This document shows positions 17,442 through 24,586 of a stretch of DNA of 64,000 nucleotides, piece after piece. The stretch is taken from NCBI RefSeq assembly GCF_026341515.1, contig NZ_JAPEOK010000001.1, positions 496,001-560,000 on the forward strand, in the 5' to 3' direction. The DNA is from Streptomyces sp. NBC_00878 (GTDB taxonomy: Bacteria; Actinomycetota; Actinomycetes; Streptomycetales; Streptomycetaceae). The position numbers and the translations under genes are program-made. The number at the start of each line of letters is the position of its first letter. Position 1 is the stretch's first letter. The notes beneath the pieces were generated by a model that saw nothing but the letters and a program-made list of their open reading frames with translations, was not told the DNA's origin and ran no database searches.

Positions 17442-17823
17442 CGCACTGCCCCCGCAGCTCGGGAGTGCGGCTGAGGCTCTCCGCCAACTCGGCGACCAAG
17501 GCCTGCAGTTCCTCCGTGTCCGCCGTCCGGTACCTGCTGGTGGACACCTCGACGGTGATGCCGGTCGTGGTGGTGAGCGAGCACGTGAGGTCGATTCCGC
17601 GCTGGCGTATCCATCCGACGAGAGCGGCGACGAGGGCCGCTATGCCTCCTTGGGCAACGGCTATGAGGACCTCCTCCACTACGGGGCCCAGCGTCCCTTC
17701 CTCCGGAGGCGGTTCGACCGTTCGCACCCTTCCCCTCAGCTCCCGTTCCGCGGTGAGCCACAGGGCCAGCGAACGTAGCTGGCCGGACTGGTTGAGGCCG
17801 TCGAGACGCACGCTCACATCCAT
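17434..17823 (-). CDS. EACC1-like small protein partnered with the caspase/STAND gene
   Basis: 129 aa from ATG 17823, chosen because GGGGGA lies just upstream and the family begins with M(D/E)V-type strands. Sequence: short N-terminal strand, then LRSLALWLTAERELRGRV, a conserved EEVLIAVAQGGIAALVAALVGW hydrophobic helix, a beta strand pair (VEVSTSRY) and the acidic helix EELQALVAELAESL. This is the pattern of effector-associated constant component 1, described as the invariant partner of variable effectors in actinobacterial conflict systems. The 3' end overlaps the caspase gene by 8 bp, implying coupled translation. The function of EACC1 is not established; it may link the complex to a trigger or keep it off. 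Confidence 0.78.
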   Translation of the reverse strand: MDVSVRLDGLNQSGQLRSLALWLTAERELRGRVRTVEPPPEEGTLGPVVEEVLIAVAQGGIAALVAALVGWIRQRGIDLTCSLTTTTGITVEVSTSRYRTADTEELQALVAELAESLSRTPELRGQCDE

Positions 17824-18110
17824 GGGGTCCCCCATTCGCGCCGTGATCGGCGCACCGCCATTGGCAGAGTCCTTTGATGGTGCCAGCGGTTCACGCCATA
17901 GGCGCCGGTCAATCTCCAATTGACTACCTGTGAGGCAAATGCGGCGGTCTGAGGGATCGCCGTGACCGGGACCGTCCGAAAGCGACCGAACCTGACTCGA
18001 CCGTGCGTTCCTCACGGCCACCTCAGCCCGCTCGCCGTGCGGAAATCGTCCTCCCGGGGGAGCCTTGTCACCTGGGCTCCTTCGCGTGTCCGAGGGAGGA
18101 GGTGGTCGGC

Positions 18111-20270
18111 GTGTCCGAATGGCAGGCGTCCGGGCAGGAACAGGACGCCGCCCCGCCGCCGGTCGGCCGCCCCCTGCTGTCGCTGACGCTCGCCGCGCTC
18201 ATGGACGACGTGCACGCGCACTCGGGCGCGGTGTATCTGCTCACTCCCGGCGAGCCGGTCCTTGAGATGGCGGTGATGGCCGGGCTGCCCAGGGCGTTCG
18301 CGGCGCCCTGGGAGCGGGTGGGCCTGAGCGCGCCGATCCCGGTGGCGGAGGCGGCACGCGGACGGCGGCTGGTCTGGGTGGGCGGCGAGGAGGACATGGC
18401 CCGCCGCTATCCGCGGATCGCCGTGGTCCTGCCGTACCCGTTCGCGCTGGCCGCGCTGCCGGTGGCGACGAACCGGGCCACGTACGGGGCGGTCTTCGTG
18501 ACCTGGCCCGGCACGCACCCGGCGGAGTTGTCCGACCGGGAGCGGGACCATCTCACCGCCGCCTGCGACCGGCTCGCGCTGCGCCTGGAGCGGGCCGTCG
18601 AGGAGGGCAGGCCGATCCATCCCGAGCCTGATCTGCTGGCCCCGGCGTCGGTGACGACCGTGGCCGGAACCCTGGGCACGGTGGAGGCCGCGCGGATGGT
18701 GGCACGGCTGCCGTACGGGCTGTGCGCGCTCGATCTGCACGGCCGGGTCACCTTCTCCAACACGGCGGCGGGCGAGCTGCTCGGCCTGCCGGTCAGCGGG
18801 CTGCTGGGCACCCAGCTGTGGGCGTCCGTGCCGTGGCTCAACGATCCGGTCTACGAGGACCGGTACCGGGCCGCGCTGCTCAGCCAGCAGGAGACGTCGT
18901 TCGTGGCGCTCCGGCCGCCCTCGGAGTGGCTGTCGTTCCGGCTGTATCCCAGTACGAACGGGCTGAGCGTGCGCATCACCCGGGCGCGGGCCGCGGCGCG
19001 GGAGGGCCGTACGAGGTTCCGGCACGGCGACACCGGCACCCGCCTCGTCACCATCTCGCAGGTGCTGAGCCTGGCCGGGGCACTCACCGAGGCGGTGGGT
19101 GTGCAGGACGTGGTGCAGCTGGTCGCGGACGAGATCGCGCCCGCCGTCGGCAGCCAGGCGCTGGTGCTCCTCGGCTCCCAGGCGGGCCGGCTGCACGTCC
19201 TCGGGCACCGCGGCTATCCGGATCCGCAGGTCGTGGAGCGCTTCAACGGGATGCCGCTGACCGAGCAGACTCCCGGGGCGCACGCCCTGCTCAGCGGTGT
19301 GCCCGCGTTCTTCGACTCCCGGCAGCAGCGGGAGCGCCTCTATCCGGCCGCGGACCCCGCGCCCGGTGGCATGGCGGCCTGGGCGTATCTGCCGCTCATC
19401 GCGTCCGGGCGGCCGGTGGGCACCTGTGTCCTCGCGTACGCCGAACCGCATTCCTTCCCGGCCGACGAGCGTGCCGTGCTGACCAGCCTCAGCGGACTGA
19501 TCGCGCAGGCGCTGGAACGGGCCCGCCTCTACGACGCCAAGCACCAGCTGGCGCACGGACTGCAGGCCGCGCTGCTGCCGCACTCACTGCCGTCGCTGCC
19601 CGGCATCGAGGCGGCCGCCCGCTATCTGCCCGCGACACAGGGCATGGAGATCGGTGGCGACTTCTACGACCTGGTGCCGACGGGCGGCGAGGGCGCGGCA
19701 GGCGGCCAAGCCGCGGCGGTGATCGGGGACGTGCAGGGCCACAACGTCACCGCGGCCGGTCTGATGGGGCAGATCCGTACCGCCGTACGTGCGTACACGA
19801 CCGTCGGCCAGCCGCCCGGGGAGGTCATGAGCAGCACCAACCGGCTGCTGATCGACCTGGGCACGGAACTCTTCGCGAGCTGTGTCTATCTGCGTCTGGA
19901 TCCGGCGAACGGTCAGGTCGTGATGGCCCGGGCGGGGCATCCGCCGCCCCTGCTGAGGAAGCCGGACGGGAAGGTACGGGTGCTCGACCTGGCCGGTGGT
20001 CCCCTGCTCGGCATCGACGTGGCGGCCGCCTATCCGACGACCGACGTCGCGCTGCCGCCCGGGTCGCTGCTCGCCCTCTACACCGACGGGCTGATCGAGT
20101 CCCCGGGCGTCGACATCGAGGACGCGCTGGCCGGGCTCGCACAGCGGCTCACCGAGATCGGCGACCGACCGCTGGACGAGGTGGCCGACCACCTCGTGGA
20201 GCACAGCGGGACGGCCGAGCAGCGGGTGGACGACGTGGCACTGCTGCTGCTCCGCGCCCGGGCCGACTGA
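18111..20270 (+). CDS. SpoIIE-type PP2C phosphatase with GAF and PAS sensors
   Basis: 719 aa from GTG 18111, which has GGGAGGAGG about 8 nt upstream; a longer frame from 18003 lacks one. Order: GAF (about 15-175, MDDVHAHSGAVYLLTPGEPV), PAS (about 200-310, YGLCALDLHGRVTFSNTAAG), GAF (about 335-500) and PP2C/SpoIIE (GGDFYDLVP, GDVQGHNVTAAGLMGQIRTA, LYTDGLIESPG). Unlike the other two phosphatases here it has no HATPase domain, so it should work only as a phosphatase on a partner STAS protein. Divergent from the EACC1 gene over 287 bp. It faces the serine protease. Confidence 0.87.
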   Translation: MSEWQASGQEQDAAPPPVGRPLLSLTLAALMDDVHAHSGAVYLLTPGEPVLEMAVMAGLPRAFAAPWERVGLSAPIPVAEAARGRRLVWVGGEEDMARRYPRIAVVLPYPFALAALPVATNRATYGAVFVTWPGTHPAELSDRERDHLTAACDRLALRLERAVEEGRPIHPEPDLLAPASVTTVAGTLGTVEAARMVARLPYGLCALDLHGRVTFSNTAAGELLGLPVSGLLGTQLWASVPWLNDPVYEDRYRAALLSQQETSFVALRPPSEWLSFRLYPSTNGLSVRITRARAAAREGRTRFRHGDTGTRLVTISQVLSLAGALTEAVGVQDVVQLVADEIAPAVGSQALVLLGSQAGRLHVLGHRGYPDPQVVERFNGMPLTEQTPGAHALLSGVPAFFDSRQQRERLYPAADPAPGGMAAWAYLPLIASGRPVGTCVLAYAEPHSFPADERAVLTSLSGLIAQALERARLYDAKHQLAHGLQAALLPHSLPSLPGIEAAARYLPATQGMEIGGDFYDLVPTGGEGAAGGQAAAVIGDVQGHNVTAAGLMGQIRTAVRAYTTVGQPPGEVMSSTNRLLIDLGTELFASCVYLRLDPANGQVVMARAGHPPPLLRKPDGKVRVLDLAGGPLLGIDVAAAYPTTDVALPPGSLLALYTDGLIESPGVDIEDALAGLAQRLTEIGDRPLDEVADHLVEHSGTAEQRVDDVALLLLRARAD

Positions 20271-20348
20271 CGGGACCGTGACGGGGCGCCGGTCAGGGGC
20301 GCAGGGCCGCCCTGCTTCCTTCATGCGGCTCCGCACGCGCACGCGGAA

Positions 20349-20378
20349 TGGCCCGGTCCCCGCCGGAGGACCGGGCCA
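20349..20378. terminator. bidirectional hairpin terminator
   Basis: TGGCCCGGTCC (20349-20359) is perfectly complementary to GGACCGGGCCA (20368-20378) with an 8-nt loop, between the convergent phosphatase and serine protease genes. Confidence 0.65.
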
Positions 20379-20393
20379 CTTCAAGCGGCACCG

Positions 20394-20459
20394 TTACTGA
20401 CGTACGTTCAGGTCACTGCACTGGTTGTTCGTGAGGGCCCGATCGTCGTCCACGCCGTC
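20394..20459 (-). other. out-of-frame continuation of the protease tail
   Basis: Directly after the protease stop codon, skipping one base opens a frame reading DGVDDDRALTNNQ then CSDLNVRQ and TAA. It mirrors the end of the protease (DGVADNSGLNNNQ). One inserted base would explain the present stop, so this looks like lost coding sequence. Confidence 0.4.
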
Positions 20460-21795
20460 ACTGGTTGTTGTTCAGCCCCGAGTTGTCGGCCACCCCGTCA
20501 CCGTTCTGGTCCTCGACCTGGCCGTTCTGGTTCTGGTCCTCGACCTGGCCGTTCTGGTCGACGTCGCCGCCGACCTGCTCCTCGCCGCCGACGTCCTGGC
20601 CACCGACCGCGTCGCCGCCGGCTCCGGCCTCTTCGCCCGCACCGGCTTCCTCACCGGCACCGGCTTCTTCGCCGGCGCCCGCGTCGGCCGCTCCGAGCGT
20701 CGCGCCGACCGCGGCCAGCGCGGTGGTCACCGGCTGGAAGAAGGTCTCGCCGCCGACGGTGCAGTCGCCGCTGCCGCCCGAGGTCAGGCCGATCGCGCTG
20801 CCGTCCGCGGTGAACAGGGAGCCGCCGCTGTCGCCGGGCTCGGCGCAGACGTTGGTCTGGATGAGGCCGGTGACCGTGCCCTCCGGGTAGTTCACGGTGG
20901 CGTTGAGGCCGGTGACCTCACCGTCGTTGAGACCGGTGGTGCTGCCCATGCGGATGACGGTCTGGCCTACCGCGGCCTCCGCGGCCTGGAGGATCTCCAC
21001 GGACTGCTGGCCGGTGTTCACCGTGCTGGGTGCCTCGGTCGCCGGGTCGTCGTACTTGACGAGGGCGAAGTCGCCCGCACCGGGGAACGTGGCGGCCTCG
21101 ACCGTACCGATCGGCGCGCCGGCCTCGGAGTCCGACCACTCGGCCGCGGCGACACCGCAGTGACCCGCCGTCAGGAAGGCCGGGGAACCGTCGTCGGCGA
21201 CGACGTTGAAACCGAGCGAGCAGCGTGCACCGCCGCCGAAGATGGCGTCGCCGCCCTCGACGAAGGTCTTGAACGTGCCGGCGGACTTCTTGATGGTCGC
21301 CATGCCCGAGCCGAGGCTCTGGACGGTCGACTCCACCTGGTCCCACTTTGCGCCCGTGACGGTGCTGTCGGCGGTGACCTGGATCTTGTTCGTCCTGGGG
21401 TCGACGGCCCACGCGGTTCCGGGGACGGTCGCCTTGGCCTTCAGTGTCTGCGAGGCCGACGTGAGTTCAGCCGTGCTGTTCTCGACCTCACGGACGACCG
21501 CGCCCGCCTTCTCCGCCTGGAGGACGACGTTGTTGTTGTCGCCCACGACGTTGATGATGAGCTGCTGCTTGCCGGAGTCGTAGTAACCACCGGCATAGGC
21601 CTCACCGAGCAGTTCGGCCAGTTGCGAGGCGAGGTCCGACGCGTCCGCGGCCTTCAGCGTTCTGGGGGCGGCACCTTCCGTCGCATCGGTCTGGGACGCC
21701 ATCGCGTTGGGCAGGATGAGTGCCGCCGCGCCGAGCGCCACCACGCTTCCTGCGGCAATGACGGCCTTGCGCTTGGGTATCCGCTTGTGACTCAA
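20458..21795 (-). CDS. secreted chymotrypsin-like serine protease (S1, streptogrisin-related)
   Basis: 445 aa. Signal peptide 1-34 (hydrophobic core AVIAAGSVVALGAAALIL), propeptide to about 180, then the protease with triad LTAGHCG (H212), GDFALVKYD (D242) and CAEPGDSGGSLF (S323), as in the S1E secreted proteases of Streptomyces. The propeptide is expected to fold the enzyme and then be cleaved. After residue about 370 comes a low-complexity tail: repeats of AGAGEE, then DQNGQVEDQNQNGQVEDQNG, with no known fold. The stop may come from a frameshift (see 20394-20459). An SSI-type inhibitor gene lies 16 kb away. Likely role: extracellular proteolysis. Confidence 0.88.
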   Translation of the reverse strand: MSHKRIPKRKAVIAAGSVVALGAAALILPNAMASQTDATEGAAPRTLKAADASDLASQLAELLGEAYAGGYYDSGKQQLIINVVGDNNNVVLQAEKAGAVVREVENSTAELTSASQTLKAKATVPGTAWAVDPRTNKIQVTADSTVTGAKWDQVESTVQSLGSGMATIKKSAGTFKTFVEGGDAIFGGGARCSLGFNVVADDGSPAFLTAGHCGVAAAEWSDSEAGAPIGTVEAATFPGAGDFALVKYDDPATEAPSTVNTGQQSVEILQAAEAAVGQTVIRMGSTTGLNDGEVTGLNATVNYPEGTVTGLIQTNVCAEPGDSGGSLFTADGSAIGLTSGGSGDCTVGGETFFQPVTTALAAVGATLGAADAGAGEEAGAGEEAGAGEEAGAGGDAVGGQDVGGEEQVGGDVDQNGQVEDQNQNGQVEDQNGDGVADNSGLNNNQ

Positions 21796-22219
21796 CTTCT
21801 TGACCTCCTGGGGACTGGGGGGTCCGAGCCGCCGACTGGCGGCTGACTGCGGGCGCCTGGATGGCTGTAGGTACGCAAGCGGCCCGTGTGGCGTTCAACG
21901 TCTTTTCTCAACTTCCTTTGCGAAAGCGTGAATCAGCCATCCCCGGTGCTCCGGCGACGACGGCCGGGAGCCATGGCCGCATGACGCTGACCATCGCCGA
22001 TGCGGACACGGCGGCGGTGATCGCGGCCCGCGCGAGCACAGTGTTCGCGCCACTGGACCGGGCTCCGGAATGAATTTCGGCGGGCGAAGCCGCCCGGAAA
22101 GGCGCTACTCGGACTCTTGGGAGCCATTCGGGTCCATTCCCGTGATGCCATGGGAAATCCGATGCCTTCCCGTGGATCTCCTAGGGGATCTCTGTGTCCC
22201 GTCGGACTACCGTCGAGCC
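21796..22219. other. divergent intergenic region, protease and PfpI promoters
   Basis: 424 bp without a convincing gene. On the minus strand AGGAGGTCAAG sits at the protease start, a strong ribosome site. On the plus strand TACCGT (22209-22214) lies 5 nt before the PfpI ATG, and no ribosome site is present, so that gene may have a leaderless transcript. The open frames here have poor codon usage. Confidence 0.4.
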
Positions 22220-22915
22220 ATGTCAACGATTCTTTTCGTAGTGACCGGTGCCGACTTCTGGACTCTCGCCGACGGCACCAAGCACCCGACCGGATTCTGG
22301 GCCGAGGAGGCCGTCGCCCCGTACGAGGCGTTCAAGGCGGCGGGGCACGAGGTCGTCGTGGCCACCCCGGGCGGCGTCGCACCGACCGTGGACAAGGGCA
22401 GCCTGGCGCCCGAGTTCAACGGCGGCCAGGAGGGCGCCGACAAGGTCGCCGCCGCCCTCGCCTCGTTCGCCGAGCTGCGGCGGCCCATCCGTCTGGAGGA
22501 CGTGGACCTGGACGCGTACGCGGCCGTCTTCTACCCCGGCGGCCACGGCCCCATGGAGGACCTGGCCGTCAACGCCGACTCGGGCCGGCTCCTCACCCTC
22601 GCCCTGGAGTCCGGCAAGCCGCTCGGTGTCGTCTGCCACGCCCCGGCCGCGCTGCTGGCCGCCACGAAGGAGGACGGCGGCAACGCCTTCGCGGGCTACC
22701 GCCTGACCGGCTTCACCAACACCGAGGAGACCCAGGCCGGGCTGGCGGACAAGGCCAAGTGGCTGCTCCAGGACCGGCTGGTGGAGATCGGCGCGGACTT
22801 CCAGGAGGGCGAGCCGTGGGCTCCGTACGTGGTCGTCGACCGCAATCTGGTCACCGGTCAGAACCCGGCCTCCGCCGCACCGCTCGCGGCCGAGCTCCTG
22901 AAGAAGCTCGCCTGA
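22220..22915 (+). CDS. DJ-1/PfpI (Hsp31-like) family protein
   Basis: 231 aa, starting at ATG 22220 where homology begins (STILFVVTGADFWTLADG). Type-1 glutamine amidotransferase-like fold: AVFYPGGHGPMEDLA carries the nucleophile-elbow Glu partner and GVVCHAPAALLAA carries the catalytic Cys, with the downstream TGFTNTEE segment typical of Hsp31/glyoxalase III-like members. These act as deglycases, glyoxalases or chaperones; which applies is unknown. The last three codons (Leu-Ala-stop) form part of a 25-bp tandem repeat. It stands alone, upstream of the bacteriocin-like locus. Confidence 0.88.
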   Translation: MSTILFVVTGADFWTLADGTKHPTGFWAEEAVAPYEAFKAAGHEVVVATPGGVAPTVDKGSLAPEFNGGQEGADKVAAALASFAELRRPIRLEDVDLDAYAAVFYPGGHGPMEDLAVNADSGRLLTLALESGKPLGVVCHAPAALLAATKEDGGNAFAGYRLTGFTNTEETQAGLADKAKWLLQDRLVEIGADFQEGEPWAPYVVVDRNLVTGQNPASAAPLAAELLKKLA

Positions 22916-22981
22916 CACCACTCCAGTAACACTCGCCTGACGCCACTCCCATAACACTCGCCTGACGCCACTCCCGTAACA
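22907..22981. repeat. three tandem 25-bp repeats covering the PfpI stop codon
   Basis: Units at 22907-22931, 22932-22956 and 22957-22981, consensus CTCGCCTGACGCCACTCCC then RTAACA. Unit 1 contains the Leu-Ala-TGA end of the PfpI gene; units 2 and 3 are near-copies, so the gene end has been tandemly duplicated. Confidence 0.85.
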
Positions 22982-23446
22982 GAGGCCATCGGCTTGCACT
23001 CCGCCACCGCGCGGTAACAGCCCGTTCGAGTGAGGGAGCGGAATCCCGGCTTCAGCAAATCTGCACACCGAATACGCACGCGGGTCACGGCGCGCGGCGA
23101 ATCCACACAGTGGATCGTCGCGTGCCGTGTCTTTGTCGAGGTGTGCCCGATTCGGGATCGCGGTCCTCGTAGCCGAATTGTGAATCCCCCCGGGGACATG
23201 TGAAGAAGTCGCCACCGAGGCGTGCGCATGCCTGCACGGTTGGGTCGATCCAGCTCTCAAATGCCCTGATCACATGGGTCGTTGATTGGATGCGTGGCGC
23301 GGCACCGTGCTTTGATCCATTGCACCGCGGGGGTTGTTGGAAGGTTCCCGGTTTCAGGGTTCCGGACGCCCGCGGTCGCGGCGTCCATCTGTCCCCAGAG
23401 GGGCCGCTCCCCCCTTGTGAATTTCAATAGGAAGGGAAGTTCCATC
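22982..23446. other. leader/promoter region of the NHLM peptide locus
   Basis: 465 bp with no credible gene. It is less GC-rich than its surroundings. GGAAGGGAAG, 7-8 nt before the peptide ATG, is a good ribosome site. TTGATTGGATG (near 23283) and TTTGATCCATTG (near 23310) resemble each other, but no clear promoter can be fixed. Confidence 0.35.
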
Positions 23447-23662
23447 ATGAACTCCACCCCCCAGGTCGCGACCGTCGAGATCTCCGACGCTGAGCTCGAC
23501 AACGTCTCCGGTGGCCTCTCGGTCAACGCGCTCGGCACCGTCACGGGCATCGTCGACGGCATCGCCCCGGTTTCCGGCCTGGTCGACACCGTCGTTGGCA
23601 CCGTTGAGGGCACGACCGGCCTGAACACCACCCCGGTCACCGGCCTGGTCGCCGGTATCTGA
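23447..23662 (+). CDS. double-glycine leader peptide precursor (bacteriocin-like)
   Basis: 71 aa. Residues 1-23 form a leader ending ISDAELDNVSGG, with the acidic/hydrophobic pattern and GG cleavage site (G22-G23) cut by C39 peptidases. The predicted core, residues 24-71, is uncharged apart from a few Asp/Glu, has no Cys, and is made of imperfect repeats around TGIVDG, SGLVDTVVG, TGLVAG. That argues against lanthionine or disulfide formation and for an unmodified Gly/Val-rich membrane-active or signalling peptide. The three export genes follow after a strong hairpin, which would keep the precursor transcript in excess. The activity is unknown. Confidence 0.82.
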   Translation: MNSTPQVATVEISDAELDNVSGGLSVNALGTVTGIVDGIAPVSGLVDTVVGTVEGTTGLNTTPVTGLVAGI

Positions 23663-23691
23663 TCACCTCTGTGATCGCATAGCGCACCCTG

Positions 23692-23722
23692 AGTCCCGGA
23701 ACCGCTTCCCGGTTCCGGGACT
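23692..23722 (+). terminator. hairpin between precursor and export genes (attenuator-like)
   Basis: AGTCCCGGAACCG (23692-23704) and CGGTTCCGGGACT (23710-23722) pair perfectly over 13 bp with a 5-nt loop. Placement between precursor and transporter genes suggests partial termination. Confidence 0.7.
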
Positions 23723-23779
23723 TACGGATGCCGTAGTCCGGAAGTTCGGATCTCTTTTTCTCGCAGGTGAGGGAAGACC

Positions 23780-24586
23780 GTGCAGTTCCGCCAACAGGCC
23801 CTCGCCAAGCTGCAGTCGCCGGAGGAGCTCGACCTCCCGGTGCGCTTCGCCCGCCCCCAGGGCTGGCTCGTGCTGTTCGTGACGGTGGTCGTCATGGCGG
23901 CCGCGTCGGTCTGGGCCGTGACGGGCTCCGTGGCGTCCACGGTGACCGCGCCCGCCATCCTCACGCACGGGCAGGGCAGTTACCTCCTGCAGAGCCCGGT
24001 GTCCGGCCAGGTCACCGCGGTCCTCGCCGAGCAGGGCGAACGGGTCGCCGCGAACGCACCCGTCCTCAAGGTCCGTACGGAGAAGGGCGAAACGGTCGTA
24101 CGCGCGGTCGCCGCCGGCCGGGTCACCGGGCTCGCCGCCACCATCGGCGCGATCATCAGCACGGGCACGAACGTGGCCGCCGTGGAGAAGGTCGCGGACG
24201 CCGACGACCCGCTGTACGCGACGGTGTACGTGTCCGCCGAGAACGCCGCCTCGATTCCCTCGGACGCGGCCGTGGACCTCACCGTCCAGTCCGCGCCGAC
24301 CCAGCAGTACGGGGTCCTGCGCGGCCATGTGAAGTCGGTCGACCGGGCCGCCCAGTCGCAACAGCAGATCGCCGCCTTCCTCGGTGACAGCCAACTGGGC
24401 GAGCAGTTCACGAAGAAGGGCAGGCCGGTGGCCGTACTCGTCCGGCTCGACCGTTCGTCGGGCACCAAGTCCGGCTACAAGTGGTCGTCCGCGGACGGGC
24501 CGCCGTTCCGGTTGAGCTCCATGACCACGGCGTCCGGCTCGATCCGTCTGGACGACCAGCGTCCGGTCGACTGGCTGCTGCCGTGA
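23780..24586 (+). CDS. HlyD-like NHLM secretion adaptor
   Basis: 268 aa from GTG 23780 with GAGGGAAG upstream. A single N-terminal TM helix (about 29-52, WLVLFVTVVVMAAASVWAVTG) is followed by a lipoyl/barrel-sandwich module (LQSPVSGQVTAVLAEQGERVAANAPVLKVRT) and a beta-barrel, as in membrane fusion adaptors of type I exporters. It is shorter than Gram-negative HlyD, as expected with no outer membrane to reach. It overlaps the peptidase-ABC gene by 4 bp, so the two are co-translated and likely form one exporter complex for the 23447 peptide. Confidence 0.87.
   Translation: MQFRQQALAKLQSPEELDLPVRFARPQGWLVLFVTVVVMAAASVWAVTGSVASTVTAPAILTHGQGSYLLQSPVSGQVTAVLAEQGERVAANAPVLKVRTEKGETVVRAVAAGRVTGLAATIGAIISTGTNVAAVEKVADADDPLYATVYVSAENAASIPSDAAVDLTVQSAPTQQYGVLRGHVKSVDRAAQSQQQIAAFLGDSQLGEQFTKKGRPVAVLVRLDRSSGTKSGYKWSSADGPPFRLSSMTTASGSIRLDDQRPVDWLLP

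Noticed and set aside
14088..17474. 1128-aa plus-strand frame opposite the caspase/WD40 gene
   Set aside because: Antisense shadow typical of high-GC coding DNA; the minus strand has complete domains.
20425..21846. 473-aa plus-strand frame opposite the serine protease
   Set aside because: Arg/Val/Leu-rich shadow of the protease frame with no motif; the minus strand carries signal peptide, triad and ribosome site.
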